Under the pieces are notes generated by a model. The model searched no databases. It saw only the letters and a list, made by a program, of their open reading frames with translations, and had not been told where the DNA came from. The translations under genes were made by a program, and so were the position numbers. Below, one piece after another: positions 48,288 through 61,360 of a stretch of 64,000 nt of DNA (within the stretch, counting starts at the first letter, position 1; each line of letters opens with the position of its first letter). The stretch is from Paragorgia papillata (lineage: Eukaryota; Cnidaria; Anthozoa; Scleralcyonacea; Coralliidae). Location: contig JAWNZC010000289.1 of NCBI GenBank assembly GCA_035771165.1, positions 257,501-321,500 of the forward strand. Direction: 5' to 3'.

Positions 48288-48889
48288 AGTGAGTGAGTCA
48301 GTGAGTCAGTGAGTCAGTGAGTCAGTGAGTCAGTGAGTCAGTGAGTGAGTCAGTGAGTCAGTGAGTCAGTGAGTCAGTGAGTCAGTGAGTCAGTGAGTCA
48401 GTGAGTCAGTGAGTCAGTGAAGTCAGTGAGTCAGTGAGTCAGTGAGTCAGTGAGTCAGTGAGTCAGTGAGTCAGTCAGTGAGTCAGTGAGTCAGTGAGTC
48501 AGTGAGTCAGTGAGTCAGTCAGTGAGTCAGTGAGTCAGTGAGTCAGTGAGTCAGTGAGTCAGTGAGTCAGTGAGTCAGTGAGTCAGTGAGTCAGTGAGTC
48601 AGTGAGTCAGTGAGTCAGTGAGAGTCAGTGAGTCAGTGAGTCAGTGAGTCAGTGAGTCAGTGAGTCAGTGAGTGAGTCAGTGAGTCAGTGAGTCAGTGAG
48701 TCAGTGAGTCAGTGAGTCAGTGAGTCAGTGAGTCAGTGAGTCAGTGAGTCAGTGAGTCAGTGAGTCAGTGAGTCAGTGAGTCAGTGAGTCAGTGAGTCAG
48801 TGAGTCAGTGAGTCAGTGAGTCAGTGAGTCAGTGAGTCAGTGAGTCAGTGAGTCAGTGAGTCAGTGAGTCAGTGAGTCAGTGAGTCAGT

Positions 48890-50970
48890 GAGTGAGTGAG
48901 TCAGTGAGTGAGTGAGTGAGTGAGTGAGTGAGTGAGTGAGTGAGTGAGTGAGTGAGTCAGTGAGTGAGTGAGTGAGTGAGTGAGTGAGTGAGTCAGTGAG
49001 TGAGTGAGTGAGTGAGTGAGTGAGTCAGTGAGTGAGTGAGTGAGTGAGTGAGTGAGTGAGTGAGTGAGTGAGTGAGTGAGTGAGTGAGTGAGTGAGTGAG
49101 TGAGTGAGTGAGTGAGTGAGTGAGTGAGTGAGTGAGTGAGTGAGTGAGTGAGTGAGTGAGTGAGTGAGTGAGTGAGTGAGTGAGTGAGTGAGTGAGTGAG
49201 TGAGTGAGTGAGTGAGTGAGTGAGTGAGTGTGAGTGAGTGAGTGTGAGTGAGTGAGTGAGTGAGTGAGAGTGAGTGAGTGATGTGAGTGAGTGAGTGAGT
49301 GAGTGAGTGAGTGAGTGAGTGAGTGAGTGAGTGAGTGAGTGAGTGAGTGAGTGAGTGAGTGAGTGAGTGAGTGAGTGAGTGAGTGAGTGAGTGAGTGAGT
49401 GAGTGAGTGAGTGAGTGAGTGAGTGAGTGAGTGAGTGAGTGAGTGAGTGAGTGAGTGAGTGAGTGAGTGAGTGAGTGAGTGAGTGAGTGAGTGAGTGAGT
49501 GAGTGAGTGAGTGAGTGAGTGAGTGAGTGAGTGAGTGAGTGAGTGAGTGAGTGAGTGAGTGAGTGAGTGAGTGAGTGAGTGAGTGAGTGAGTGAGTGAGT
49601 GAGTGAGTGAGTGAGTGAGTGAGTGAGTGAGTGAGTGAGTGAGTGAGTGAGTGAGTGAGTGAGTGAGTGAGTGAGTGAGTGAGTGAGTGAGTGAGTGAGT
49701 GAGTGAGTGAGTGAGTGAGTGAGTGAGTGAGTGAGTGAGTGAGTGAGTGAGTGAGTGTTGAGTGAGTGAGTGAGTGAGTGAGTGAGTGAGTGAGTGAGTG
49801 AGTGAGTGAGTGAGTGAGTGAGTGAGTGAGTGAGTGAGTGAGTGAGTGAGTGAGTGAGTGAGTGAGTGAGTGAGTGAGTGAGTGAGTGAGTGAGTGAGTG
49901 AGTGAGTGAGTGAGTGAGTGAGTGAGTGAGTGAGTGAGTGAGTGAGTGAGTGAGTGAGTGAGTGAGTGAGTGAGTGAGTGAGTGAGTGAGTGAGTGAGTG
50001 AGTGAGTGAGTGAGTGAGTGAGTGAGAGTGAGTGAGTGAGTGAGTGAGTGAGTGAGTGAGTGAGTGAGTGAGTGAGTGAGTGAGTGAGTGAGTGAGTGAG
50101 TGAGTGAGTGAGTGAGTGAGTGAGTGAGTGAGTGAGTGAGTGAGTGAGTGAGTGAGTGAGTGAGTGAGTGAGTGAGTGAGTGAGTGAGTGAGTGAGTGAG
50201 TGAGTGAGTGAGTGAGTGAGTGAGTGAGTGAGTGAGTGAGTGAGTGAGTGAGTGAGTGAGTGAGTGAGTGAGTGAGTGAGTGAGTGAGTGAGTGAGTGAG
50301 TGAGTGATCGTGAGTGAGTGAGTGAGTGAGTGAGTGAGTGAGTGAGTGAGTGAGTGAGTGAGTGAGTGAGTGAGTGAGTGAGTGAGTGAGTGAGTGAGTG
50401 AGTGAGTGAGTGAGTGAGTGAGTGAGTGAGTGAGTGAGTGAGTGAGTGAGTGAGTGAGTGAGTGAGTGAGTGAGTGAGTGAGTGAGTGAGTGAGTGAGTG
50501 AGTGAGTTGAGTGAGTGAGTGAGTGAGTGAGTGAGTGAGTGAGTGAGTGAGTGAGTGAGTGAGTGAGTGAGTGAGTGAGTGAGTGAGTGAGTGAGTGAGT
50601 GAGTGAGTGAGTGAGTGAGTGAGTGAGTGAGTGAGTGAGTGAGTGAGTGAGTGAGTGAGTGAGTGATGAGTGAGTGAGTGAGTGAGTGAGTGAGTGAGTG
50701 AGTGAGTGAGTGAGTGAGTGAGTGAGTGAGTGAGTGAGTGAGTGAGTGAGTGAGTGAGTGTGAGTGAGTGAGTGAAGTGAGTGAGTGAGTGAGTGAGTGA
50801 GTGAGTGAGTGAGTGAGTGAGTGAGTGAGTGAGTGAGTGAGTGAGTGAGTGAGTGAGTGAGTGAGTGAGTGAGTGAGTGAGTGAGTGAGTGAGTGAGTGA
50901 GTGAGTGAGTGAGTGAGTGAGTGAGTGAGTGAGTGAGTGAGTGAGTGAGTGAGTGAGTGAGTGAGTGAGT
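48890..50970. repeat. Second clean (GTGA)n block
   Basis: About 2 kb of GTGA with rare single-base indels (for example near 49759, 50027, 50308, 50507). Confidence 0.93.
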
Positions 50971-51639
50971 CTGAGTGAGTGAGTGAGTCAGTGAGTGAGT
51001 GAGTCAGTCAGTGAGTGAGTCAGTGAGTGAGTGAGTCAGTCAGTCAAGTGAGTGAGTGAGTCAGTGAGTGAGTCAGTCAGTGAGTCAGTCATGAGTGAGT
51101 GAGTGAGTCAGGTGAGTCAGTGAGTCAGTGAGTCAGTGAGTCAGTGAGTCAGTGAGTGAGTCAGTCAGTGAGTCAGTGAGTCAGTGAGTCAGTGAGTCAG
51201 TGAGTCAGTGTCAGTCAGTCAGTCAGTCAGTCAGTCAGTCAGTGAGAGTCAGTGAGTCAGTGAGTCAGTTGAGTCAGTGAGTCAGTGAGTCAGTGAGTCA
51301 GTGAGTCAAGTCAGTGAGTCAGTCAGTCAGTCAGTGAGTCAGTGAGTCAGTGAGTCAGTCAGTCAGTGAGTCAGTGAGTCAGTCAGTCAGTCAGTCAGTC
51401 AGTCAGTCAGTCAGTCAGTCAGTCAGTCAGTCAGAGTCAGTCAGTCAGTCAGTGAGTCAGTGAGTCAGTGAGTCAGTGAGTCAGTGAGTCAGTCAGTGAG
51501 TCAGTGAGTCAGTGAGTCAGTCAGTGAGTCAGTGAGTCAGTGAGTCAGTCAGTCAGTGAGTCAGTGAGTCAGTGAGTCAGTGAGTCAGTGAGTCAGTGAG
51601 TCAGTGAGTCAGTGAGTCAGTGAGTCAGTCAGTCAGTGA

Positions 51640-54600
51640 GTCAGTCAGTCAGTCAGTCAGTCAGTCAGTCAGTCAGTCAGTCAGTCAGTCAGTCAGTCAG
51701 TCAGTCAGTCAGTCAGTCAGTCAGTCAGTCAGTCAGTCAGTCAGTCAGTCAGTCAGTCAGTCAGTCAGTCAGTCAGTCAGTCAGTCAGTCAGTCAGTCAG
51801 TCAGTCAGTCAGTCAGTCAGTCAGTCAGTCAGTCAGTCAGTCAGTCAGTCAGTCAGTCAGTCAGTCAGTCAGTCAGTCAGTCAGTCAGTCAGTCAGTCAG
51901 TCAGTCAGTCAGTCAGTCAGTCAGTCAGTCAGTCAGTCAGTCAGTCAGTCAGTCAGTCAGTCAGTCAGTCAGTCAGTCAGTCAGTCAGTCAGTCAGTCAG
52001 TCAGTCAGTCAGTCAGTCAGTCAGTCAGTCAGTCAGTCAGTCAGTCAGTCAGTCAGTCAGTCAGTCAGTCAGTCAGTCAGTCAGTCAGTCAGTCAGTCAG
52101 TCAGTCAGTCAGTCAGTCAGTCAGTCAGTCAGTCAGTCAGATCAGTCAGTCAGTCAGTCAGTCAGTCAGTCAGTCAGTCAGTCAGTCAGTCAGTCAGTCA
52201 GTCAGTCAGTCAGTCAGTCAGTCAGTCAGTCAGTCAGTCAGTCAGTCAGTCAGTCAGTCAGTCAGTCAGTCAGTCAGTCAGTCAGTCAGTCAGTCAGTCA
52301 GTCAGTCAGTCAGTCAGTCAGTCAGTCAGTCAGTCAGTCAGTCAGTCAGTCAGTCAGTCAGTCAGTCAGTCAGTCAGTCAGTCAGTCAGTCAGTCAGTCA
52401 GTCAGTCAGTCAGTCAGTCAGTCAGTCAGTCAGTCAGTCAGTCAGTCAGTCAGTCAGTCAGTCAGTCAGTCAGTCAGTCAGTCAGTCAGTCAGTCAGTCA
52501 GTCAGTCAGTCAGTCAGTCAGTCAGTCAGTCAGTCAGTCAGTCAGTCAGTCAGTCAGTCAGATCAGTCAGTCAGTCAGTCAGTCAGTCAGTCAGTCAGAC
52601 CAGTCAGTCAGTCAGTCAGTCAGTCAGTCAGTCAGTCAGTCAGTCAGTCAGTCAGTCAGTCAGTCAGTCAGTCAGTCAGTCAGTCAGTCAGTCAGTCAGT
52701 CAGTCAGTCAGTCAGTCAGTCAGTCAGTCAGTCAGTCAGTCAGTCAGTCAGTCAGTCAGTCAGTCAGTCATCAGTCAGTCAGTCAGTCCAGTCAGTCAGT
52801 CAGTCAGTCAGTCAGTCAGTCAGTCAGTCAGTCAGTCAGTTCAGTCAGTCAGTCAGTCAGTCAGTCAGTCAGTCAGTCAGTCAGTCAGTCAGTCAGTCAG
52901 TCAGTCAGTCAGTCAGTCAGTCAGTCAGTCAGTCAGTCAGTCAGTCAGTCAGTCAGTCAGTCAGTCAGTCAGTCAGTCAGTCAGTCAGTCAGTCAGTCAG
53001 TCAGTCAGTCAGTCAGTCAGTCAGTCAGTCAGTCAGTTCAGTCAGTCAGTCAGTCAGTCAGTCAGTCAGTCAGTCAGTCAGTCAGTCAGTCAGTCAGTCA
53101 GTCAGTCAGTCAGTCAGTCAGTCAGTCAGTCAGTCAGTCAGTCAGTCAGTCAGTCAGTCAGTCAGTCAGTCAGTCAGTCAGTCAGTCAGTCAGTCAGTCA
53201 GTCAGTCAGTCAGTCAGTCAGTCAGTCAGTCAGTCAGTCAGTCAGTCAGTCAGTCAGTCAGTCAGTCAGTCAGTCAGTCAGTCCAGTCAGTCAGTCAGTC
53301 AGTCAGTCAGTCAGTCAGTCAGTCAGTCAGTCAGTCAGTCAGTCAGTCAGTCAGTCAGTCAGTCAGTCAGTCAGTCAGTCAGTCAGTCAGTCAGTCAGTC
53401 AGTCAGTCAGTCAGTCAGTCAGTCAGTCAGTCAGTCAGTCAGTCAGTCAGTCAGTCAGTCAGTCAGTCAGTCAGTCAGTCAGTCAGTCAGTCAGTCAGTC
53501 AGTCAGTCAGTCAGTCAGTCAGTCAGTCAGTCAGTCAGTCAGTCAGTCAGTCAGTCAGTCAGTCAGTCAGTCAGTCAGTCAGTCAGTCAGTCAGTCAGTC
53601 AGTCAGTCAGTCAGTCAGTCAGTCAGTCAGTCAGTCAGTCAGTCAGTCAGTCAGTCAGTCAGTCAGTCAGTCAGTCAGTCAGTCAGTCAGTCAGTCAGTC
53701 AGTCAGTCAGTCAGTCAGTCAGTCAGTCAGTCAGTCAGTCAGTCAGTCAGTCAGTCAGTCAGTCAGTCAGTCAGTCAGTCAGTCAGTCAGTCAGTCAGTC
53801 AGTCAGTCAGTCAGTCAGTCAGTCAGTCAGTCAGTCAGTCAGTCAGTCAGTCAGTCAGTCAGTCAGTCAGTCAGTCAGTCAGTCAGTCAGTCAGTCAGTC
53901 AGTCAGTCAGTCAGTCAGTCAGTCAGTCAGTCAGTCAGTCAGTCAGTCAGTCAGTCAGTCAGTCAGTCAGTCAGTCAGTCAGTCAGTCAGTCAGTCAGTC
54001 AGTCAGTCAGTCAGTCAGTCAGTCAGTCAGTCAGTCAGTCAGTCAGTCAGTCAGTCAGTCAGTCAGTCAGTCAGTCAGTCAGTCAGTCAGTCAGTCAGTC
54101 AGTCAGTCAGTCAGTCAGTCAGTTCAGTCAGTCAGTCAGTCAGTCAGTCAGTCAGTCAGTCAGTCAGTCAGTCAGTCAGTCAGTCAGTCAGTCAGTCAGT
54201 CAGTCAGTCAGTCAGTCAGTCAGTCAGTCAGTCAGTCAGTCAGTCAGTCAGTCAGTCAGTCAGTCAGTCAGTCAGTCAGTCAGTCAGTCAGTCAGTCAGT
54301 CAGTCAGTCAGTCAGTCAGTCAGTCAGTCAGTCAGTCAGTCAGTCAGTCAGTCAGTCAGTCAGTCAGTCAGTCAGTCAGTCAGTCAGTCAGTCAGTCAGT
54401 CAGTCAGTCAGTCAGTCAGTCAGTCAGTCAGTCAGTCAGTCAGTCAGTCAGTCAGTCAGTCAGTCAGTCAGTCAGTCAGTCAGTCAGTCAGTCAGTCAGT
54501 CAGTCAGTCAGTCAGTCAGTCAGTCAGTCAGTCAGTCAGTCAGTCAGTCAGTCAGTCAGTCAGTCAGTCAGTCAGTCAGTCAGTCAGTCAGTCAGTCAGT

Positions 54601-57600
54601 CAGTCAGTCAGTCAGTCAGTCAGTCAGTCAGTCAGTCAGTCAGTCAGTCAGTCAGTCAGTCAGTCAGTCAGTCAGTCAGTCAGTCAGTCAGTCAGTCAGT
54701 CAGTCAGTCAGTCAGTCAGTCAGTCAGTCAGTCCAGTCAGTCAGTCAGTCAGTCAGTCAGTCAGTCAGTCAGTCAGTCAGTCAGTCAGTCAGTCAGTCAG
54801 TCAGTCAGTCAGTCAGTCAGTCAGTCAGTCAGTCAGTCAGTCAGTCAGTCAGTCAGTCAGTCAGTCAGTCAGTCAGTCAGTCAGTCAGTCAGTCAGTCAG
54901 TCAGTCAGTCAGTCAGTCAGTCATCAGTCAGTCAGTCAGTCAGTCAGTCAGTCAGTCAGTCAGTCAGTCAGTCAGTCAGTCAGTCAGTCAGTCAGTCAGT
55001 CAGTCAGTCAGTCAGTCAGTCAGTCAGTCAGTCAGTCAGTCAGTCAGTCAGTCAGTCAGTCAGTCAGTCAGTCAGTCAGTCAGTCAGTCAGTCAGTCAGT
55101 CAGTCAGTCAGTCAGTCAGTCAGTCAGTCAGTCAGTCAGTCAGTCAGTCAGTCAGTCAGTCAGTCAGTCAGTCAGTCAGTCAGTCAGTCAGTCAGTCAGT
55201 CAGTCAGTCAGTCAGTCAGTCAGTCAGTCAGTCAGTCCAGTCAGTCAGTCAGTCAGTCAGTCAGTCAGTCAGTCAGTCAGTCAGTCAGTCAGTCAGTCAG
55301 TCAGTCAGTCAGTCAGTCAGTCAGTCAGTCAGTCAGTCAGTCAGTCAGTCAGTCAGTCAGTCAGTCAGTCAGTCAGTCAGTCAGTCAGTCAGTCAGTCAG
55401 TCAGTCAGTCAGTCAGTCAGTCAGTCAGTCAGTCAGTCAGTCAGTCAGTCAGTCAGTCAGTCTCAGTCAGTCAGTCAGTCAGTCAGTCAGTCAGTCAGTC
55501 AGTCAGTCAGTCAGTCAGTCAGTCAGTCAGTCAGTCAGTCAGTCAGTCAGTCAGTCAGTCAGTCAGTCAGTCAGTCAGTCAGTCAGTCAGTCAGTCAGTC
55601 AGTCAGTCAGTCAGTCAGTCAGTCAGTCAGTCAGTCAGTCAGTCAGTCAGTCAGTCAGTCAGTCAGTCAGTCAGTCAGTCAGTCAGTCAGTCAGTCAGTC
55701 AGTCAGTCAGTCAGTCAGTCAGTCAGTCAGTCAGTCAGTCAGTCAGTCAGTCAGTCAGTCAGTCAGTCAGTCAGTCAGTCAGTCAGTCAGTCAGTCAGTC
55801 AGTCAGTCAGTCAGTCAGTCAGTCAGTCAGTCAGTCAGTCAGTCAGTCAGTCAGTCAGTCAGTCAGTCAGTCAGTCAGTCAGTCAGTCAGTCAGTCAGTC
55901 AGTCAGTCAGTCAGTCAGTCAGTCAGTCAGTCAGTCAGTCAGTCAGTCAGTCAGTCAGTCAGTCAGTCAGTCAGTCAGTCAGTCAGTCAGTCAGTCAGTC
56001 AGTCAGTCAGTCAGTCAGTCAGTCAGTCAGTCAGTCAGTCAGTCAGTCAGTCAGTCAGTCAGTCAGTCAGTCAGTCAGTCAGTCAGTCAGTCAGTCAGTC
56101 AGTCAGTCAGTCAGTCAGTCATCAGTCAGTCAGTCAGTCAGTCAGTCAGTCAGTCAGTCAGTCAGTCAGTCAGTCAGTCAGTCAGTCAGTCAGTCAGTCA
56201 GTCAGTCAGTCAGTCAGTCAGTCAGTCAGTCAGTCAGTCAGTCAGTCAGTCAGTCAGTCAGTCAGTCAGTCAGTCAGTCAGTCAGTCAGTCAGTCAGTCA
56301 GTCAGTCAGTCAGTCAGTCAGTCAGTCAGTCAGTCAGTCAGTCAGTCAGTCAGTCAGTCAGTCAGTCAGTCAGTCAGTCAGTCAGTCAGTCAGTCAGTCA
56401 GTCAGTCAGTCAGTCAGTCAGTCAGTCAGTCAGTCAGTCAGTCAGTCAGTCAGTCAGTCAGTCAGTCAGTCAGTCAGTCAGTCAGTCAGTCAGTCAGTCA
56501 GTCAGTCAGTCAGTCAGTCAGTCAGTCAGTCAGTCAGTCAGTCAGTCAGTCAGTCAGTCAGTCAGTCAGTCAGTCAGTCAGTCAGTCAGTCAGTCAGTCA
56601 GTCAGTCAGTCAGTCAGTCAGTCAGTCAGTCAGTCAGTCAGTCAGTCAGTCAGTCAGTCAGTCAGTCAGTCAGTCAGTCAGTCAGTCAGTCAGTCAGTCA
56701 GTCAGTCAGTCAGTCAGTCAGTCAGTCAGTCAGTCAGTCAGTCAGTCAGTCAGTCAGTCAGTCAGTCAGTCAGTCAGTCAGTCAGTCAGTCAGTCAGTCA
56801 GTCAGTCAGTCAGTCAGTCAGTCAGTCAGTCAGTCAGTCAGTCAGTCAGTCAGTCAGTCAGTCAGTCAGTCAGTCAGTCAGTCAGTCAGTCAGTCAGTCA
56901 GTCAGTCAGTCAGTCAGTCAGTCAGTCAGTCAGTCAGTCAGTCAGTCAGTCAGTCAGTCAGTCAGTCAGTCAGTCAGTCAGTCAGTCAGTCAGTCAGTCA
57001 GTCAGTCAGTCAGTCAGTCAGTCAGTCAGTCAGTCAGTCAGTCAGTCAGTCAGTCAGTCAGTCAGTCATCAGTCAGTCAGTCAGTCAGTCAGTCAGTCAG
57101 TCAGTCAGTCAGTCAGTCAGTCAGTCAGTCAGTCAGTCAGTCAGTCAGTCAGTCAGTCAGTCAGTCAGTCAGTCAGTCAGTCAGTCAGTCAGTCAGTCAG
57201 TCAGTCAGTCAGTCAGTCAGTCAGTCAGTCAGTCAGTCAGTCAGTCAGTCAGTCAGTCAGTCAGTCAGTCAGTCAGTCAGTCAGTCAGTCAGTCAGTCAG
57301 TCAGTCAGTCAGTCAGTCAGTCAGTCAGTCAGTCAGTCAGTCAGTCAGTCAGTCAGTCAGTCAGTCAGTCAGTCAGTCAGTCAGTCAGTCAGTCAGTCAG
57401 TCAGTCAGTCAGTCAGTCAGTCAGTCAGTCAGTCAGTCAGTCAGTCAGTCAGTCAGTCAGTCAGTCAGTCAGTCAGTCAGTCAGTCAGTCAGTCAGTCAG
57501 TCAGTCAGTCAGTCAGTCAGTCAGTCAGTCAGTCAGTCAGTCAGTCAGTCAGTCAGTCAGTCAGTCAGTCAGTCAGTCAGTCAGTCAGTCAGTCAGTCAG

Positions 57601-60600
57601 TCAGTCAGTCAGTCAGTCAGTCAGTCAGTCAGTCAGTCAGTCAGTCAGTCAGTCAGTCAGTCAGTCAGTCAGTCAGTCAGTCAGTCAGTCAGTCAGTCAG
57701 TCAGTCAGTCAGTCAGTCAGTCAGTCAGTCAGTCAGTCAGTCAGTCAGTCAGTCAGTCAGTCAGTCAGTCAGTCAGTCAGTCAGTCAGTCAGTCAGTCAG
57801 TCAGTCAGTCAGTCAGTCAGTCAGTCAGTCAGTCAGTCAGTCAGTCAGTCAGTCAGTCAGTCAGTCAGTCAGTCAGTCAGTCAGTCAGTCAGTCAGTCAG
57901 TCAGTCAGTCAGTCAGTCAGTCAGTCAGTCAGTCAGTCAGTCAGTCAGTCAGTCAGTCAGTCAGTCAGTCAGTCAGTCAGTCAGTCAGTCAGTCAGTCAG
58001 TCAGTCAGTCAGTCAGTCAGTCAGTCAGTCAGTCAGTCAGTCAGTCAGTCAGTCAGTCAGTCAGTCAGTCAGTCAGTCAGTCAGTCAGTCAGTCAGTCAG
58101 TCAGTCAGTCAGTCAGTCAGTCAGTCAGTCAGTCAGTCAGTCAGTCAGTCAGTCAGTCAGTCAGTCAGTCAGTCAGTCAGTCAGTCAGTCAGTCAGTCAG
58201 TCAGTCAGTCAGTCAGTCAGTCAGTCAGTCAGTCAGTCAGTCAGTCAGTCAGTCAGTCAGTCAGTCAGTCAGTCAGTCAGTCAGTCAGTCAGTCAGTCAG
58301 TCAGTCAGTCAGTCAGTCATCAGTCAGTCAGTCAGTCAGTCAGTCAGTCAGTCAGTCAGTCAGTCAGTCAGTCAGTCAGTCAGTCAGTCAGTCAGTCAGT
58401 CAGTCAGTCAGTCAGTCAGTCAGTCAGTCAGTCAGTCAGTCAGTCAGTCAGTCAGTCAGTCAGTCAGTCAGTCAGTCAGTCAGTCAGTCAGTCAGTCAGT
58501 CAGTCAGTCAGTCAGTCAGTCAGTCAGTCAGTCAGTCAGTCAGTCAGTCAGTCAGTCAGTCAGTCAGTCAGTCAGTCAGTCAGTCAGTCAGTCAGTCAGT
58601 CAGTCAGTCAGTCAGTCAGTCAGTCAGTCAGTCAGTCAGTCAGTCAGTCAGTCAGTCAGTCAGTCAGTCAGTCAGTCAGTCAGTCAGTCAGTCAGTCAGT
58701 CAGTCAGTCAGTCAGTCAGTCAGTCAGTCAGTCAGTCAGTCAGGTCAGTCAGTCAGTCAGTCAGTCAGTCAGTCAGTCAGTCAGTCAGTCAGTCAGTCAG
58801 TCCAGTCAGTCAGTCAGTCAGTCAGTCAGTCAGTCAGTCAGTCAGTCAGTCAGTCAGTCAGTCAGTCAGTCAGTCAGTCAGTCAGTCAGTCAGTCAGTCA
58901 GTCAGTCAGTCAGTCAGTCAGTCAGTCAGTCAGTCAGTCATCAGTCAGTCAGTCAGTCAGTCAGTCAGTCAGTCAGTCAGTCAGTCAGTCAGTCAGTCAG
59001 TCAGTCAGTCAGTCAGTCAGTCAGTCAGTCAGTCAGTCAGTCAGTCAGTCAGTCAGTCAGTCAGTCAGTCAGTCAGTCAGTCAGTCAGTCAGTCAGTCAG
59101 TCAGTCAGTCAGTCAGTCAGTCAGTCAGTCAGTCAGTCAGTCAGTCAGTCAGTCAGTCAGTCAGTCAGTCAGTCAGTCAGTCAGTCAGTCAGTCAGTCAG
59201 TCAGTCAGTCAGTCAGTCAGTCAGTCAGTCAGTCAGTCAGTCAGTCAGTCAGTCAGTCAGTCAGTCAGTCAGTCAGTCAGTCAGTCATCAGTCAGTCAGT
59301 CAGTCAGTCAGTCAGTCAGTCAGTCAGTCAGTCAGTCAGTCAGTCAGTCAGTCAGTCAGTCAGTCAGTCAGTCAGTCAGTCAGTCAGTCAGTCAGTCAGT
59401 CAGTCAGTCAGTCAGTCAGTCAGTCAGTCAGTCAGTCAGTCAGTCAGTCAGTCAGTCAGTCAGTCAGTCAGTCAGTCAGTCAGTCAGTCAGTCAGTCAGT
59501 CAGTCAGTCAGTCAGTCAGTCAGTCAGTCAGTCAGTCAGTCAGTCAGTCAGTCAGTCAGTCAGTCAGTCAGTCAGTCAGTCAGTCAGTCAGTCAGTCAGT
59601 CAGTCAGTCAGTCAGTCAGTCAGTCAGTCAGTCAGTCAGTCAGTCAGTCAGTCAGTCAGTCAGTCAGTCAGTCAGTCAGTCAGTCAGTCAGTCAGTCAGT
59701 CAGTCAGTCAGTCAGTCAGTCAGTCAGTCAGTCAGTCAGTCAGTCAGTCAGTCAGTCCATCAGTCAGTCAGTCAGTCAGTCAGTCAGTCAGTCAGTCAGT
59801 CAGTCAGTCAGTCAGTCAGTCAGTCAGTCAGTCAGTCAGTCAGTCAGTCAGTCAGTCAGTCAGTCAGTCAGTCAGTCAGTCAGTCAGTCAGTCAGTCAGT
59901 CAGTCAGTCAGTCAGTCAGTCAGTCAGTCAGTCAGTCAGTCAGTCAGTCAGTCAGTCAGTCAGTCAGTCAGTCAGTCAGTCAGTCAGTCAGTCAGTCAGT
60001 CAGTCAGTCAGTCAGTCAGTCAGTCAGTCAGTCAGTCAGTCAGTCAGTCAGTCAGTCATTCAGTCAGTCAGTCAGTCAGTCAGTCAGTCAGTCAGTCAGT
60101 CAGTCAGTCAGTCAGTCAGTCAGTCAGTCAGTCAGTCAGTCAGTCAGTCAGTCAGTCAGTCAGTCAGTCAGTCAGTCAGTCAGTCAGTCAGTCAGTCAGT
60201 TCAGTCAGTCAGTCAGTCAGTCAGTCAGTCAGTCAGTCAGTCAGTCAGTCAGTCAGTCAGTCAGTCAGTCAGTCAGTCCAGTCAGTCAGTCAGTCAGTCA
60301 GTCAGTCAGTCAGTCAGTCAGTCAGTCAGTCAGTCAGTCAGTCAGTCAGTCAGTCAGTCAGTCAGTCAGTCAGTCAGTCAGTCAGTCAGTCAGTCAGTCA
60401 GTCAGTCAGTCAGTCAGTCAGTCAGTCAGTCAGTCAGTCAGTCAGTCAGTCAGTCAGTCAGTCAGTCAGTCAGTCAGTCAGTCAGTCAGTCAGTCAGTCA
60501 GTCAGTCAGTCAGTCAGTCAGTCAGTCAGTCAGTCAGTCAGTCAGTCAGTCAGTCAGTCAGTCAGTCAGTCAGTCAGTCAGTCAGTCAGTCAGTCAGTCA

Positions 60601-61360
60601 GTCAGTCAGTCAGTCCAGTCAGTCAGTCAGTCAGTCAGTCAGTCAGTCAGTCAGTCAGTCAGTCAGTCAGTCAGTCAGTCAGTCAGTCAGTCAGTCAGTC
60701 AGTCAGTCAGTCAGTCAGTCAGTCAGTCAGTCAGTCAGTCAGTCAGTCAGTCAGTCAGTCAGTCAGTCAGTCAGTCAGTCAGTCAGTCAGTCAGTCAGTC
60801 AGTCAGTCAGTCAGTCAGTCAGTCAGTCAGTCAGTCAGTCAGTCAGTCAGTCAGTCAGTCAGTCAGTCAGTCAGTCAGTCAGTCAGTCAGTCAGTCAGTC
60901 AGTCAGTCAGTCAGTCAGTCAGTCAGTCATCAGTCAGTCAGTCATCAGTCAGTCAGTCAGTCAGTCAGTCAGTCAGTCAGTCAGTCAGTCAGTCAGTCAG
61001 TCAGTCAGTCAGTCAGTCAGTCAGTCAGTCAGTCAGTCAGTCAGTCAGTCAGTCAGTCAGTCAGTCAGTTCAGTCAGTCAGTCAGTCAGTCAGTCAGTCA
61101 GTCAGTCAGTCAGTCAGTCAGTCAGTCAGTCAGTCAGTCAGTCAGTCAGTCAGTCAGTCAGTCAGTCAGTCAGTCAGTCAGTCAGTCAGTCAGTCAGTCA
61201 GTCAGTCAGTCAGTCAGTCAGTCAGTCAGTCAGTCAGTCAGTCAGTCAGTCAGTCAGTCAGTCAGTCAGTCAGTCAGTCAGTCAGTCAGTCAGTCAGTCA
61301 GTCAGTCAGTCAGTCAGTCAGTCAGTCAGTCAGTCAGTCAGTCAGTCAGTCAGTCAGTCA
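51640..61360. repeat. (GTCA)n block of about 9.7 kb
   Basis: Nearly pure GTCA with sparse one-base indels (for example 52141, 52561, 54123, 57068, 58741). No selection for frame is visible, because every indel leaves a new open frame. Confidence 0.95.
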